Of a DNA stretch of 12,512 bases, positions 12,487-12,512 are shown piece by piece (position 1 is the stretch's first letter; each line of letters begins with the position of its first letter). The DNA comes from JBCCYM01 sp039190005. GTDB taxonomy: Bacteria; Pseudomonadota; Gammaproteobacteria; UBA12402. The notes beneath the pieces were generated by a model. That model was not told the origin of the DNA. It ran no database searches and was given only the letters and a program-made list of their open reading frames with translations. A program made the position numbers and the translations under genes. The stretch covers positions 1 to 12,512 of the forward strand of contig JBCCYM010000053.1 of the NCBI GenBank assembly GCA_039190005.1, written 5' to 3'.

Positions 12487-12512
12487 ACTGGGGCATTTTT
12501 GGGGGCTTGACA
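12208..12512 (+). mobile_element. 3' end of an IS3-family insertion sequence, right terminus at window end
   Basis: Twenty-six bases follow the transposase stop, ending gggggcttgaca. Its reverse complement begins TGTCAAGCCCCC, and IS3-family ends commonly start with TG and finish with CA. The terminus therefore probably coincides with the last base of the window. No matching left inverted repeat was found upstream, consistent with a 5'-truncated copy. IS ends are frequent contig breakpoints. Confidence 0.65.

Overview
The window suggests a gammaproteobacterium of moderate to low GC. The AlaRS N-terminus, DinJ/YafQ-type toxin-antitoxin pair and Pseudomonas-like ornithine cyclodeaminase all point that way. 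A Legionellales-like host is a guess from general flavour only. The first ~390 bases are clearly GC-richer than the rest and abut a broken alaS gene. This is either an insertion or recombination scar or an assembly chimera. The right end runs into an IS3-family terminus, so both window edges look like contig-breaking positions.

Layout. 1-390: GC-rich segment with one short open frame (158-397) of unknown function. 390-1339 (-): the 5' third of alaS, whose frame runs into the GC-rich DNA. 1618-3800 (+): a compact three-gene unit made of a DUF6356-like small membrane protein, a PLP fold-type II synthase of the cysteine synthase/CBS/SbnA superfamily, and an Fe(II)/2-oxoglutarate TauD-like oxygenase. 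3801-4147: gene-free spacer carrying a cluster of CCTGAGCYTGTCGAAGGA repeats in both orientations. 4148-8498 (+): a three-gene sugar operon with a FucP-like permease, a fucose/arabinose isomerase-fold protein and an FGGY kinase carrying the TCSLV motif of D-ribulokinases. The most economical reading is D-arabinose uptake, conversion to D-ribulose, then D-ribulose 5-phosphate. 8499-10591 (+): a leader with hairpins and a 17-codon leader ORF, then ornithine cyclodeaminase and arginase. Together these two convert arginine to ornithine plus urea, and ornithine to proline plus ammonia.

10639-11228 (+): a dinJ-yafQ type II toxin-antitoxin operon with an operator-like promoter. The toxin has Asn where the E. 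coli YafQ catalytic Asp67 lies. 11229-12207: about 980 bases with no intact gene but much structure. It holds a 27-base copy of a tmRNA 3' end on the minus strand, flanked on both sides by paired TTGTCT motifs spaced exactly 10 bases apart. This looks like an attP-type recombination region without its integrase. It also holds two diverged copies of a stem-loop element whose stem shows a compensatory change, and a short gene remnant. 12208-12512: the 3' end of an IS3-family transposase and a probable IS right end finishing at the last base.

The least conventional signals are the attP-like array, the duplicated covarying stem-loop that starts exactly at the toxin stop codon, the leader peptide fused by ATGA overlap to ocd, and the DUF6356/PLP synthase/oxygenase cassette, for which I cannot name a product. 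The proximity of genes of the cysteine-synthase, OCD and arginase families recalls 2,3-diaminopropionate and D-cycloserine clusters. However, the OCD here has the hallmarks of a true ornithine cyclodeaminase, so I treat the arginine-to-proline pair as catabolic.
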